Source: Methanobacteriota archaeon
GTDB lineage: Archaea > Thermoplasmatota > Thermoplasmata > RBG-16-68-12
DNA: 8,323 bases
Direction: 5' to 3'
Assembly: GCA_005878665.1 (NCBI GenBank)
Contig: VBLR01000137.1
Location: 1 to 8,323 of the forward strand
Part shown: piece by piece, positions 1 through 5,749 of the stretch
Position numbering within the stretch: position 1 is the first letter of the stretch
Layout of the letters: each line of letters begins with the position of its first letter
Made by a program: the position numbers and the translations under genes
The notes under the pieces: model-generated
Databases searched by the model: none
What the model saw: only the letters and a program-made list of their open reading frames with translations
Told to the model about the DNA's origin: nothing

Positions 1-893
1 GGATCGTCATCTTGCTGACGGCGCTCATCGCGCCGATGGCTCGGCCGGCGAGGCTTCGGGTCGGCCGGCGATTCGTCTCCCCCGTGGCTCGCGGGGTCCT
101 CGTGCCCGCGATTGGCGTCCTCGTGGTGCTCGGCAATGCGCGCAATGGCTTCTTCGCGGGAGCCGTCGGCACGCAGTCCGCCCTGCTCGAGATGCTTCCC
201 GCCATTGGCGTCCTCGCCGCGTTCGCGGTGGCGGGTTATCAGCTCGTGCGGCAGACCACGAACCGGACCAACGACTTGGTGATCTCGATGCTGGTCGCTC
301 CCGTTGCCCTGATCCTCTTCGGACTGCTCCGCGGCCTAGATCCAGAGGGCCTCTTGATTCTCTATCGCTCCATCGACTTCCTCGACTACGCGTTCGCGGT
401 CCTGATCGGGGTGGCGTTTGTCGCCGCATGGAGATGGCTCGGGCCGTGGCGGCCGGCCCAGGGAGTCCTTCTCGCGGGACTCCTCGCGGCGGCTCTCGCC
501 ACGACCCCGATGGCTTGGAACACGCCCGCGGTGTTCGGCGTTGAGAACGTCACAACGCCGCAAGAGTTCCGGGCGCTCGCGCTGCTCGCGTCGTTGGGCG
601 CGCGAAACGTCACAACGGACCAGCGGCTGGCGGATGTCGGGGCGATGTGGCTCGGCTACGCGGCGGATGCCTCTCTCCCGGTGAAACTGCGCGACAACGA
701 GAGCCTCGGGGGATTCCAGTACGCCCTCGTTCTGGAACGATGGACGACCGTCGGTGCGCAAGTGCATCCCGCGCCGAATGTTGTGATTTCCATGGTCGCT
801 CTTCAGACCTTCCTCGCGGAGGATCGGGTCGTGTATGTGGCGGGCGCCTCAGGGGACCGCATTTTTGTCGTGCAACTTCTGTCGTCAGCCTGA
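1..893 (+). CDS. C-terminal part of a polytopic membrane protein (5' end outside window)
   Basis: The reading frame is open from base 3 with no stop before the left edge, so the gene starts outside the window; the TTG at 12 lies inside a hydrophobic run and is not a convincing start. Counting from that TTG, there are about five hydrophobic membrane segments (roughly residues 24-42, 58-78, 88-106, 124-144 and 149-166), then a soluble domain of about 120 residues. The soluble part contains VTTPQEFRAL, NVTTDQRLAD and, near the end, EDRVVYVAG. This plan, many membrane helices followed by a short extracytoplasmic alpha/beta tail with a TD-x-R-L motif, recalls archaeal membrane glycosyltransferase-like or surface-polymer proteins. 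That is a resemblance only; no catalytic motif is visible in the fragment and I do not assign a function. It converges with the abrB-like gene, with 36 bp between the two stops, and a hairpin covers its own stop codon. Confidence 0.75.
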   Translation, partial: IVILLTALIAPMARPARLRVGRRFVSPVARGVLVPAIGVLVVLGNARNGFFAGAVGTQSALLEMLPAIGVLAAFAVAGYQLVRQTTNRTNDLVISMLVAPVALILFGLLRGLDPEGLLILYRSIDFLDYAFAVLIGVAFVAAWRWLGPWRPAQGVLLAGLLAAALATTPMAWNTPAVFGVENVTTPQEFRALALLASLGARNVTTDQRLADVGAMWLGYAADASLPVKLRDNESLGGFQYALVLERWTTVGAQVHPAPNVVISMVALQTFLAEDRVVYVAGASGDRIFVVQLLSSA

Positions 894-902
894 GCTGACG
901 AC
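881..902. terminator. Perfect 9-bp hairpin spanning the stop codon; candidate terminator
   Basis: GTCGTCAGC (881-889) and GCTGACGAC (894-902) are perfect inverted repeats separated by the 4-base loop CTGA, which contains the stop codon of the membrane protein gene. It lies between two convergent genes, so it could end transcription from either side or stabilise the 3' end. No T-tract follows directly on the + strand; the nearest pyrimidine-rich stretch is about 930-938. Archaeal termination relies mainly on T-runs, so the terminator role is uncertain while the hairpin itself is clear. Confidence 0.4.
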
Positions 903-929
903 GTTCGCGTCGACGACGTGATTCGAATC

Positions 930-1169
930 CTACTTCTTCCGCAGGTCCCTGCGGAGCGCGTGCCAGTCTGAAAGATCTGCTTTCACATCAAACTCAACTC
1001 GATCGAAGAACGCAGTAAGGCTTGCCTTTTCTCGCGGGAGGATTTCCACGGACTCCCCACGACTTCGAAGGATGACCTGGGTTCCGCATCGCCACTTCTT
1101 TCGCCATTCCGCGGGGATCACGATCCGGCCTCGGCCGTCGATTTTCCTGATGACCAAGCGCAATGGCAT
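930..1169 (-). CDS. AbrB/SpoVT-fold DNA-binding protein (MazE/VapB-like regulator)
   Basis: A 79-residue basic protein. Residues about 4-45 match the swapped-hairpin AbrB/SpoVT/MazE DNA-binding fold: an IRKIDGRGRIVIPAEWRKKW core, then GTQVILR and VEILPRE strands. This family acts as dimeric transcription regulators or as antitoxins. The C-terminal tail (about 48-79, including DLSDWHALRRDLRKK) is acidic and then strongly basic. It may be a partner-binding tail, but no toxin gene is adjacent; the PIN toxin in this window has its own ribbon-helix-helix antitoxin. It is therefore more likely an orphan regulator. The ATG start at 1169 gives a full-length domain. It is divergent from eS1 (73 bp between starts), and the AT-rich box at 1210-1219 can serve as its promoter with a leader of about 20 bases. 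A seven-codon reading frame (1193-1170) ends immediately before this ATG. Confidence 0.85.
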   Translation of the reverse strand: MPLRLVIRKIDGRGRIVIPAEWRKKWRCGTQVILRSRGESVEILPREKASLTAFFDRVEFDVKADLSDWHALRRDLRKK

Positions 1170-1209
1170 CTACCCGAGTATTCCGTCGGTCATGTAGGAC
1201 CCGCCAATC

Positions 1210-1219
1210 CTTAAATATG
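1210..1219. promoter_or_regulatory. TATA box of eS1, possibly shared with the divergent abrB-like gene
   Basis: CTTAAATATG is the only AT-rich block in the 73-bp gap. Its centre lies about 28 bp before the eS1 ATG, the spacing expected for a leaderless archaeal mRNA. Read on the other strand it is CATATTTAAG, about 45 bp before the AbrB-like start, which would give a short leader of about 20 bases. The core is nearly self-complementary, so TBP could load in both directions. Confidence 0.6.
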
Positions 1220-1242
1220 CCACCCCCCTTCGAACGCCCCGC

Positions 1243-1989
1243 ATGGCCGAGAAGAAGTCCCGCGCCGCCGCCCGCAAGATCAAGGACAAGTGGAAGGCGA
1301 AGGTGTGGTACAACCTCCTCGCGCCCGAGATGTTCAACAAACAGGTTCTCGGCGAGACTCCGACGGACACGCCGGACAAACTCGTCGGCCGCGTGACCGA
1401 GGTGACGGTCCAGGACCTCACAGGCGACTTCAGCAAGATGCACATCAAGCTCCAGTTCCGCGTGAGCCAGGTCCAAGGCCAAGACGCGCTCACGCAGTTC
1501 GTCGGGCACGACATGACGTCGGACTACATCCGCCGGCTCACCCGCCGCAAGCGGACGCGGACGGACCTGACGGTCGACGTCGTCACGAAGGACCACTGGA
1601 ACGTCCGGGTGAAACCGATGGCGATCACGGACCGCCGCATCCAGACCTCGAAGCAGCGCGTCATCCGGACGATCATGGCGAAGCTCGTGGCCGACGTCGC
1701 GGCGAAGCAGTCGATCGGCGAGTTCGTCAAAGGCGTCATCAGCGGCGACCTCGCGAAGACGATTGCCCAGGGCTGCAAGCCGATCCATCCGGTATCGCGG
1801 GTCGAGGTCCGCAAATCTGAGGTCTGGTCGATGGGTGAGATCCCGCCGCCGGCCGAGGCACCCCCTGCCGTGACGGAAGCTCCCGCGCCCCCTCCGGCCC
1901 CCGAGGAGCCAGCTCCTCCCCAACCCGAAGCGCCGGAGCCGGCACCGGAGGAGCTGACCCCGGAAGAGCTGCCGCCGGACGATATCTGA
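1243..1989 (+). CDS. rps3ae: 30S ribosomal protein eS1 (S3Ae family)
   Basis: A 248-residue protein matching archaeal/eukaryotic eS1 (formerly S3Ae), a small-subunit ribosomal protein near the mRNA exit/platform region. Recognisable family stretches are a basic N-terminus followed by KDKWKAKVWYNLLAPEMFN (about 14-32), GRVTEVTVQDLTGDFSK, LRFRV-like KLQFRVSQV, the GHDMTSDYIRRLTRRKRTR segment (about 88-106), RVIRTIMAKL and IHPVSRVEVRKSEVW (about 181-195). The family core ends near residue 200. The remaining 48 residues are a Pro/Glu-rich tail (20 Pro, 12 acidic, no Lys or Arg), longer and more acidic than I expect for archaeal eS1. The ATG at 1243 has no Shine-Dalgarno site and sits 28 bp after a TATA box, so the transcript is probably leaderless. 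It converges with vapC, with only 10 bp between the stops. Confidence 0.96.
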   Translation: MAEKKSRAAARKIKDKWKAKVWYNLLAPEMFNKQVLGETPTDTPDKLVGRVTEVTVQDLTGDFSKMHIKLQFRVSQVQGQDALTQFVGHDMTSDYIRRLTRRKRTRTDLTVDVVTKDHWNVRVKPMAITDRRIQTSKQRVIRTIMAKLVADVAAKQSIGEFVKGVISGDLAKTIAQGCKPIHPVSRVEVRKSEVWSMGEIPPPAEAPPAVTEAPAPPPAPEEPAPPQPEAPEPAPEELTPEELPPDDI

Positions 1990-1999
1990 GTGTCTCCTC

Positions 2000-2464
2000 T
2001 CAGTCCGCTCGACTCTCATCGACACTTGGCTCTCCGAGACCTTGTCTCCGATACTCCCGGACATGGACCACTTTGATTTCCCGCGGGGCAAGCGCCACAA
2101 GACCATCGTCAGCGGTGAAGAGGACGCACTCCTCGATTGATGCAAGGGCAAGATAACTCGCATCATAGATTGTGCATCGCAACCGAACAGCGATTTCGAC
2201 CGTCCGTTCCATGTACTCGCCGAAGAGGGGGATAATGGAGAATCCGCTCCGATCGATGTCGCGCGCCGCCTCGAGCAGATCTCGTCCCCGGAATCGCCGC
2301 GAATGTTGGAGGGCGTTCAGGACCTCGTATGGAAGGATCGAAGGGACGCGAAGGGACACAATCCCTTCGAAGAAGTCGGACTGCAGTCGGAGCGCCTCGT
2401 CGCCGTATTCCTCATCGAGGAACCACTTCACGGCAACGCTAGCGTCCATCACGGCGAGGCCCAT
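2000..2464 (-). CDS. vapC: PIN-domain ribonuclease toxin, VapC family
   Basis: A 154-residue PIN-domain protein. VapC toxins are Mg2+-dependent endoribonucleases that cut tRNA or rRNA and are blocked by VapB. The four acidic residues of the PIN active site are in the usual order: D7 (VMDASVAVKWF), E47 (LPYEVLNAL), D101 (YDASYLALA) and D119/D120 (FTADDGLV). Length and motif spacing are normal, so the enzyme looks intact. It overlaps the 3' end of the upstream vapB-like gene by 26 bp if it starts at the ATG at 2464; an in-frame ATG at 2449 would overlap by 11 bp and still keep the first Asp. The overlap implies translational coupling with the antitoxin. The last residues (about 140-154) are a hydrophilic tail outside the PIN fold. 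The cellular target cannot be read from the sequence. Confidence 0.92.
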   Translation of the reverse strand: MGLAVMDASVAVKWFLDEEYGDEALRLQSDFFEGIVSLRVPSILPYEVLNALQHSRRFRGRDLLEAARDIDRSGFSIIPLFGEYMERTVEIAVRLRCTIYDASYLALASIEECVLFTADDGLVALAPREIKVVHVREYRRQGLGEPSVDESRAD

Positions 2465-2690
2465 ATCGCGTCTCCCTCGTCTGACGAATGAACCGCGTGC
2501 TGTCCCATCCTGGGGGCGACTTCCTGCGCAGGCGATCCATGCTCCTCAGGGCCTCCATTCGATTGCGTCGTGTCTCCTGTTCGAGGACCTCGGCAATTTT
2601 CTCCCGGAGAACTCGACTCCAGTTGATTCGCTCGAGGCTCTCCATCCTCGTCTTCGTTTCCTCGTCAACGCGAACCGTGACTAGGGGCAC
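2439..2690 (-). CDS. vapB: Ribbon-helix-helix antitoxin, VapB-like
   Basis: An 83-residue antitoxin directly upstream of, and overlapping, vapC. Residues 3-9 (LVTVRVD) form the DNA-contacting beta strand, and 10-40 supply the two helices of a ribbon-helix-helix domain (EETKTRMESL, then NWSRVLREKIAEVLEQ). The C-terminal half (about 41-83) is charged and contains GWDSTRFIRQ, the kind of segment that wraps into the groove of a PIN toxin. The start is GTG at 2690; no ATG precedes the strand. Transcription probably starts at or close to this codon, since a TATA-like box lies about 25 bp upstream, giving a leaderless mRNA. The protein should repress its own promoter together with the toxin. Its first 26 bp overlap the end of the upstream membrane-anchored protein gene. 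Confidence 0.88.
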   Translation of the reverse strand: MPLVTVRVDEETKTRMESLERINWSRVLREKIAEVLEQETRRNRMEALRSMDRLRRKSPPGWDSTRFIRQTRETRYGPRRDGR

Positions 2691-3266
2691 AGATAATATA
2701 CCGTCTATCTTGTATATCTATCTTCTGGAAACCAGCGCGGCGTCCACGGCCAACCGGCCAGTGGGACCGTCGTTTCTTCCGTCGGGAATACCAGATGAGC
2801 GCCCCGATCATTGCGAGTGGCGCGACCAGCAGCAGGTAGAGCGGCCACAGATCCAGCGGAGGCGGGACCAGCTGGAACGCATACGTGACGTTCTCCGATT
2901 GCGGATTCGGGTTCGTCCACTGGACCGCATAGTCGCTCGAACCCGGCACGCTCCAGGAGTTGTTCGCGCGGTCGCCGGTGACGTTGAGGTATTCGAGGTA
3001 TCCGCCAACATGGGAGTGAATGTCGAACGCGATCGGGGGCCCCATCGCGGCGTTCGCCGACCAAGACCAGACGAGGACATCGCCGGGTCCGATCGGGAGG
3101 CCGAGGGTCGAGAGATACGCATGGAACGTGGCGTTCGCGGTGCCTCCCGGCGTCAGCACGAACTTGCCGTCGACACGATGCTGCTTCCGGGCCCGTGGGG
3201 GGCGACCGAGGGAGCCATCGCTGCCGCGTAAACCAGGATCGTCAGGATGAACCCGACGCGCCGCGT
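2665..3266 (-). CDS. Membrane-anchored GOLD-like beta-sandwich protein, start unclear and apparent frameshift
   Basis: The well-supported part runs from about 3168 to the stop at 2665. It has a beta-rich extracytoplasmic domain (GKFVLTPGG, GDVLVWSWSA, AFDIHSHVGG, VPGSSDYAVQW, NVTYAFQLV), then one membrane helix (LWPLYLLLVAPLAMIGALIWY) and a basic cytoplasmic end. The pattern resembles GOLD/emp24-type beta sandwiches, and HSH could bind metal; both are inferences. No ATG, GTG or TTG gives this frame a signal peptide. A different frame starting right after the CopC-CopD stop (3266-3156) encodes a signal-like RRVGFILTILVYAAAMAPSV. It has an ACG at the start position, 7 bases after GGAGG, and would join the main frame if one base were added in the C6 run (3197-3202). 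A GTG at 3159 is a signal-less alternative start. This may be a sequencing indel, a recent mutation or real frameshifting. It is the third gene of the copper-type operon. Confidence 0.6.
2711..2720 (-). promoter_or_regulatory. TATA box for the vapB-vapC pair
   Basis: On the minus strand TAGATATACA is centred about 25 bp before the GTG start of vapB, in a locally AT-rich island (about 2691-2725) that contrasts with the GC-rich surroundings. A second AT-rich block (TATATTATCT, 2700-2691) lies right at the start site. The island falls inside the final codons of the upstream gene, so the pair can be transcribed independently of the copper-type operon. Confidence 0.55.
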
Positions 3267-5042
3267 TCAGCTCCCTCCGGCCAAGGCGATGTGGAAGGTC
3301 GCGAAGAGGTCGAAGCCGTCGAAACGGGCGATGCGCGCCTGCACACTCCACGTCCCGGGCTGAGACATCGCCAGTGTCGTGAGGAAATAGTGGTTCCCGT
3401 GGGGACCGTCGAGCGGGAGGGTCTCCGGGGGGAGCAACGGATTGGTGAGGGATTGGAACGTGATCGTGCTGTTCTGCTTGCCGAAGTTGTAGGTCGACCC
3501 GTTCGATGCCCACGTCAGCAGGAATTGGATCGTGTAGCTTTGGTTCGCGATCGTGGGGGGCGGGTCCACGAGCATCTGGACGTGAATCCCACTGACCGTA
3601 TCGCTCAGCGAGAACGGCTGGGCCCCCCCGAGGATGGAAACGCCTGGCGTCAGCGCGGCGAGGAGGGCCGCCAGGACGAGGACCGTCGCCCCGAGCGCGG
3701 TCTCGTTGCGGACGTTCCAGGTCAGCTGCCGGAAAGCCGCCGCCGCATCGCCGGTCTCCTCGGCCCGCGGGATCAGGCGGTACCGGTTGTACGCGCCGAA
3801 CGCGATCATCGGGACGAAGAGGGCGACCTTCGCGAGCACGACCCATCCGTAGTTCGACGAGAGGAGCGCGTCCCAGCTGCCGACGAGCAGGACCGCCAGG
3901 GTAAGTCCTCCGAAGAGGACCAGCCCGACACAGTAGAGGGCCATGCGCGAGAATCGTCCGATCACGATTCGGGCGAGCGGCACCGACGCCGGTTCCCGGA
4001 GGAAGGTCCGGGTGGCGAGGATCGTGGCGAGGCCACCCACCCAGAGCCCGACGCCGGCGATGTGGGCCGCATCCGCGAACGTCCCGAGCGCGGGCGCGAT
4101 CGCATTCAGGGAGGACGAGGGGTCCAGGGCGAAGTAGCTGGCGATCCCGCCCAAAGACTGAACCGCCGCGGCATGGGTGCCCGCGCTCCCGATCCCGATG
4201 GCGGCGAACCCGAGGAGCGCACCCACCAGCAGATGCCGGTGCACCGACTCGGGCGGTCCATTGCGAGACCGCATGAAGGCGCTCGACAGGACCACGAAGA
4301 GGACGGCTCCGACCCCGAGGCTCAGGACGACCGAGAGCTTATACGGAGATCCGACGACCGACCCGGCGCCTGCGCTCCCTTCCAAGGCGTCGGTCAACAA
4401 GAACAATCCAGCAAACGCAAGGGCGAACCCAAAGGCCCCGGCCCGGGCCACGTTCATCAGGATCTGGAAACCCAGCCGGTAAGCGGGCGTCTCTTTCACA
4501 TCGGGATCACGGCCCGCCGGGATCCACATGAACGCTCCGAGCACCGAAGCCCCGAGGGCGGCCGCGAGGCCCGCGAAACCGACGAATCGAAGGCCGACCT
4601 CGATGGGCGACACCGGCGCGCCGCCCGAGGTCTGGCCGGATGGCAGCGTGCCGCTGAGCGAGCCGTTCGGGTCTTGCACACCGTATGCGAAGGACCCCGC
4701 GGTGAAGTGACCGTCGACCGCGGAGACGGCAGTCCAGGCGACCGTGAAGATGCCGGCCCCCGTCGGGCTCAGGGTGACCGACATCGTGCGCCCGTCCGAC
4801 GAAAGGCTCACGGGGGGCAAATCGAATCGCGCTCCGGTCGAATTCGTCACCCGGATCGTGCCCGCCGACGACTCGATGGCCTCCGACAGGGTGACGTTCA
4901 CCGCCTTTGGTGTCGAATTGTAGGGGAAGATGGAGTCCGGGAACGGATTCGAGGAGACGTAGTTCGCGTGAGCGGTGGCGCCGCCCGGGAGCAGGGCCGC
5001 GAGGACGAGGGCTGCGCCGAGGAGGAGGATCGATCGGTTCAT
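3267..5042 (-). CDS. copCD: CopC-CopD fusion, copper-handling membrane protein with C-terminal extracytoplasmic domain
   Basis: A 591-residue protein. Residues 1-24 are a signal peptide (hydrophobic LLLGAALVLAALL, cleavage after ATA). The mature protein would begin HANYVSSNPFPDS, the CopC N-terminus; H25 with D110 and H112 (SAVDGHFTAG) are the expected Cu(II) ligands. The Met-rich Cu(I) site of some CopC proteins is absent. Residues about 145-465 form a CopD membrane domain with about eight helices and the family stretches GSAGTHAAA (H290), AHIAGVGLWVGGL (H327) and YGWVVLAKVALFVPMIAFGAYNRYRLIPR. Residues about 466-591 are a further extracytoplasmic beta domain ending PGTWSVQARIARFDGFDLFATFHI, similar to YtkA/FixH-like tails on other CopD proteins. 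The ATG at 5042 is chosen because it begins the signal peptide and overlaps the upstream stop as ATGA. The role is copper binding and probably transport; direction is not shown. Confidence 0.9.
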   Translation of the reverse strand: MNRSILLLGAALVLAALLPGGATAHANYVSSNPFPDSIFPYNSTPKAVNVTLSEAIESSAGTIRVTNSTGARFDLPPVSLSSDGRTMSVTLSPTGAGIFTVAWTAVSAVDGHFTAGSFAYGVQDPNGSLSGTLPSGQTSGGAPVSPIEVGLRFVGFAGLAAALGASVLGAFMWIPAGRDPDVKETPAYRLGFQILMNVARAGAFGFALAFAGLFLLTDALEGSAGAGSVVGSPYKLSVVLSLGVGAVLFVVLSSAFMRSRNGPPESVHRHLLVGALLGFAAIGIGSAGTHAAAVQSLGGIASYFALDPSSSLNAIAPALGTFADAAHIAGVGLWVGGLATILATRTFLREPASVPLARIVIGRFSRMALYCVGLVLFGGLTLAVLLVGSWDALLSSNYGWVVLAKVALFVPMIAFGAYNRYRLIPRAEETGDAAAAFRQLTWNVRNETALGATVLVLAALLAALTPGVSILGGAQPFSLSDTVSGIHVQMLVDPPPTIANQSYTIQFLLTWASNGSTYNFGKQNSTITFQSLTNPLLPPETLPLDGPHGNHYFLTTLAMSQPGTWSVQARIARFDGFDLFATFHIALAGGS

Positions 5043-5662
5043 GGACTCCGCCCAATCCCGCGGGAGGTACGGATCCCAACGGCGAGAGAGAACGCGCCGA
5101 TGAGGACCGCGAGGACGGCCACCGCGACGAGGACCGTCAACAGGGTTTGGAGCGTCGCGAGCTGGGCGTTCAGAGCCGTGATCGAGCCTTGCAAATCGGT
5201 CCCGCTCGGCTCCGTCACGGGCCACTGGTAGTCGGACGCCTGGGCGACGGAGAGAGGGACGGTCTCGTTGACCGCAGTCGTGTTCAGGGTCCCGACCAGT
5301 TTGATGGAATAGGCACCCGCAACGGTAGGGATCACATCGAACGTGTACCAGCCCGGCCGGTCATCCTGGGGCGACAGCGAATACGGCTTCGTCGCCGGTC
5401 CGGTCGCCAACGTCGCGGTCAGGTTGTTCTCGACCCCTTCGACCCAAACGACGGTCCCGTTCGGCAGGTGGTCCAGGACTCCCAGGTCAAGCCCGTTTAG
5501 CGACCCGACGATCGCGGGTTCGACCCGCCATCCGACCGTGAGTTCGTATTCACCCACCATGCGGTGCTCGTGCGCGGCCACAGGCGGCCCGACGAGAATC
5601 CCTGCGATGACCGGGATGGCGATCAACAGCGCGGCAACGACGGGAATCCGCAGTCGGCGCAT
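5039..5662 (-). CDS. Secreted, C-terminally anchored protein of a copper-type operon
   Basis: A 207-residue protein, first gene of the operon. Residues 1-30 are a signal peptide (MRRLRIPVVAALLIAIPV, ending PPVAA). The predicted mature end is H31-E32-H33, which fits an amino-terminal Cu(II)/Ni(II) site (ATCUN type, His at position 3) if cleavage is after A30. The domain at about 34-140 is beta-rich (GEYELTVGWRVEPAIVG, VVWVEGVENNLTATL, PGWYTFDVIPTVAGAYSIKLVG) and resembles small extracytoplasmic proteins found beside CopC/CopD; I cannot name a family. A short heptad-like stretch (about 155-172) leads into one membrane helix (171-195) and a basic cytoplasmic end. The ATG at 5662 is preceded by GAGG with 6 bases spacing. 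An in-frame extension upstream to 5794 is rejected because it lacks a signal and runs into the divergent gene. The stop overlaps the CopC-CopD start by 4 bp, so translation is probably coupled. Confidence 0.8.
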   Translation of the reverse strand: MRRLRIPVVAALLIAIPVIAGILVGPPVAAHEHRMVGEYELTVGWRVEPAIVGSLNGLDLGVLDHLPNGTVVWVEGVENNLTATLATGPATKPYSLSPQDDRPGWYTFDVIPTVAGAYSIKLVGTLNTTAVNETVPLSVAQASDYQWPVTEPSGTDLQGSITALNAQLATLQTLLTVLVAVAVLAVLIGAFSLAVGIRTSRGIGRSP

Positions 5663-5749
5663 GAAAGTCCTCGGTTGTCCGATGACCGCCTCCGGTATTT
5701 CTTTTATGGCACAAATGTGAAGCGAGGACGCCCGACTTCGAAAAACGAT
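5663..5749. promoter_or_regulatory. Divergent promoter region with dyad, between copper-type operon and regulator
   Basis: This 87-bp gap holds one AT-rich block, TATTTCTTTTATGG (5696-5709), which on the minus strand reads CCATAAAAGAAATA, a plausible TATA element about 40 bp before the operon start. Inverted arms GTCCTCG (5667-5673) and CGAGGAC (5723-5729) lie symmetrically around 5698. On the minus strand the first arm also supplies the Shine-Dalgarno-like GAGG of the operon. On the + strand the second arm is too far from the ATG at 5750 to be a ribosome site, so it may be part of an operator. Confidence 0.4.

Noticed and set aside
930..1169. AbrB-like gene as antitoxin of the VapC in this window
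   Set aside because: The PIN toxin is on the other side of eS1 and has its own overlapping ribbon-helix-helix antitoxin.
1986..2003. CTGAG/CTCAG hairpin between eS1 and vapC as terminator
   Set aside because: Only five base pairs with an eight-base loop and no T-run; too weak to claim.
994..2166. A 390-codon open frame on the - strand over eS1
   Set aside because: It is the antisense shadow of the eS1 gene; the product is an Arg/Leu/Asp-rich sequence without recognisable structure and crosses two real genes.
5043..5225. N-terminal extension of the CopC-CopD protein to 5225
   Set aside because: The extra 61 residues are Arg/Pro-rich and would bury the signal peptide; the ATG at 5042 overlaps the upstream stop and begins a normal signal sequence.
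3195..5231. A 678-codon open frame on the + strand
   Set aside because: It lies antisense to the CopC-CopD fusion, its composition is dominated by Arg, Gly, Glu and Asp as expected for an out-of-frame GC-rich shadow, and it shows no domain, whereas the opposite strand has signal peptide, helices and CopC/CopD motifs.
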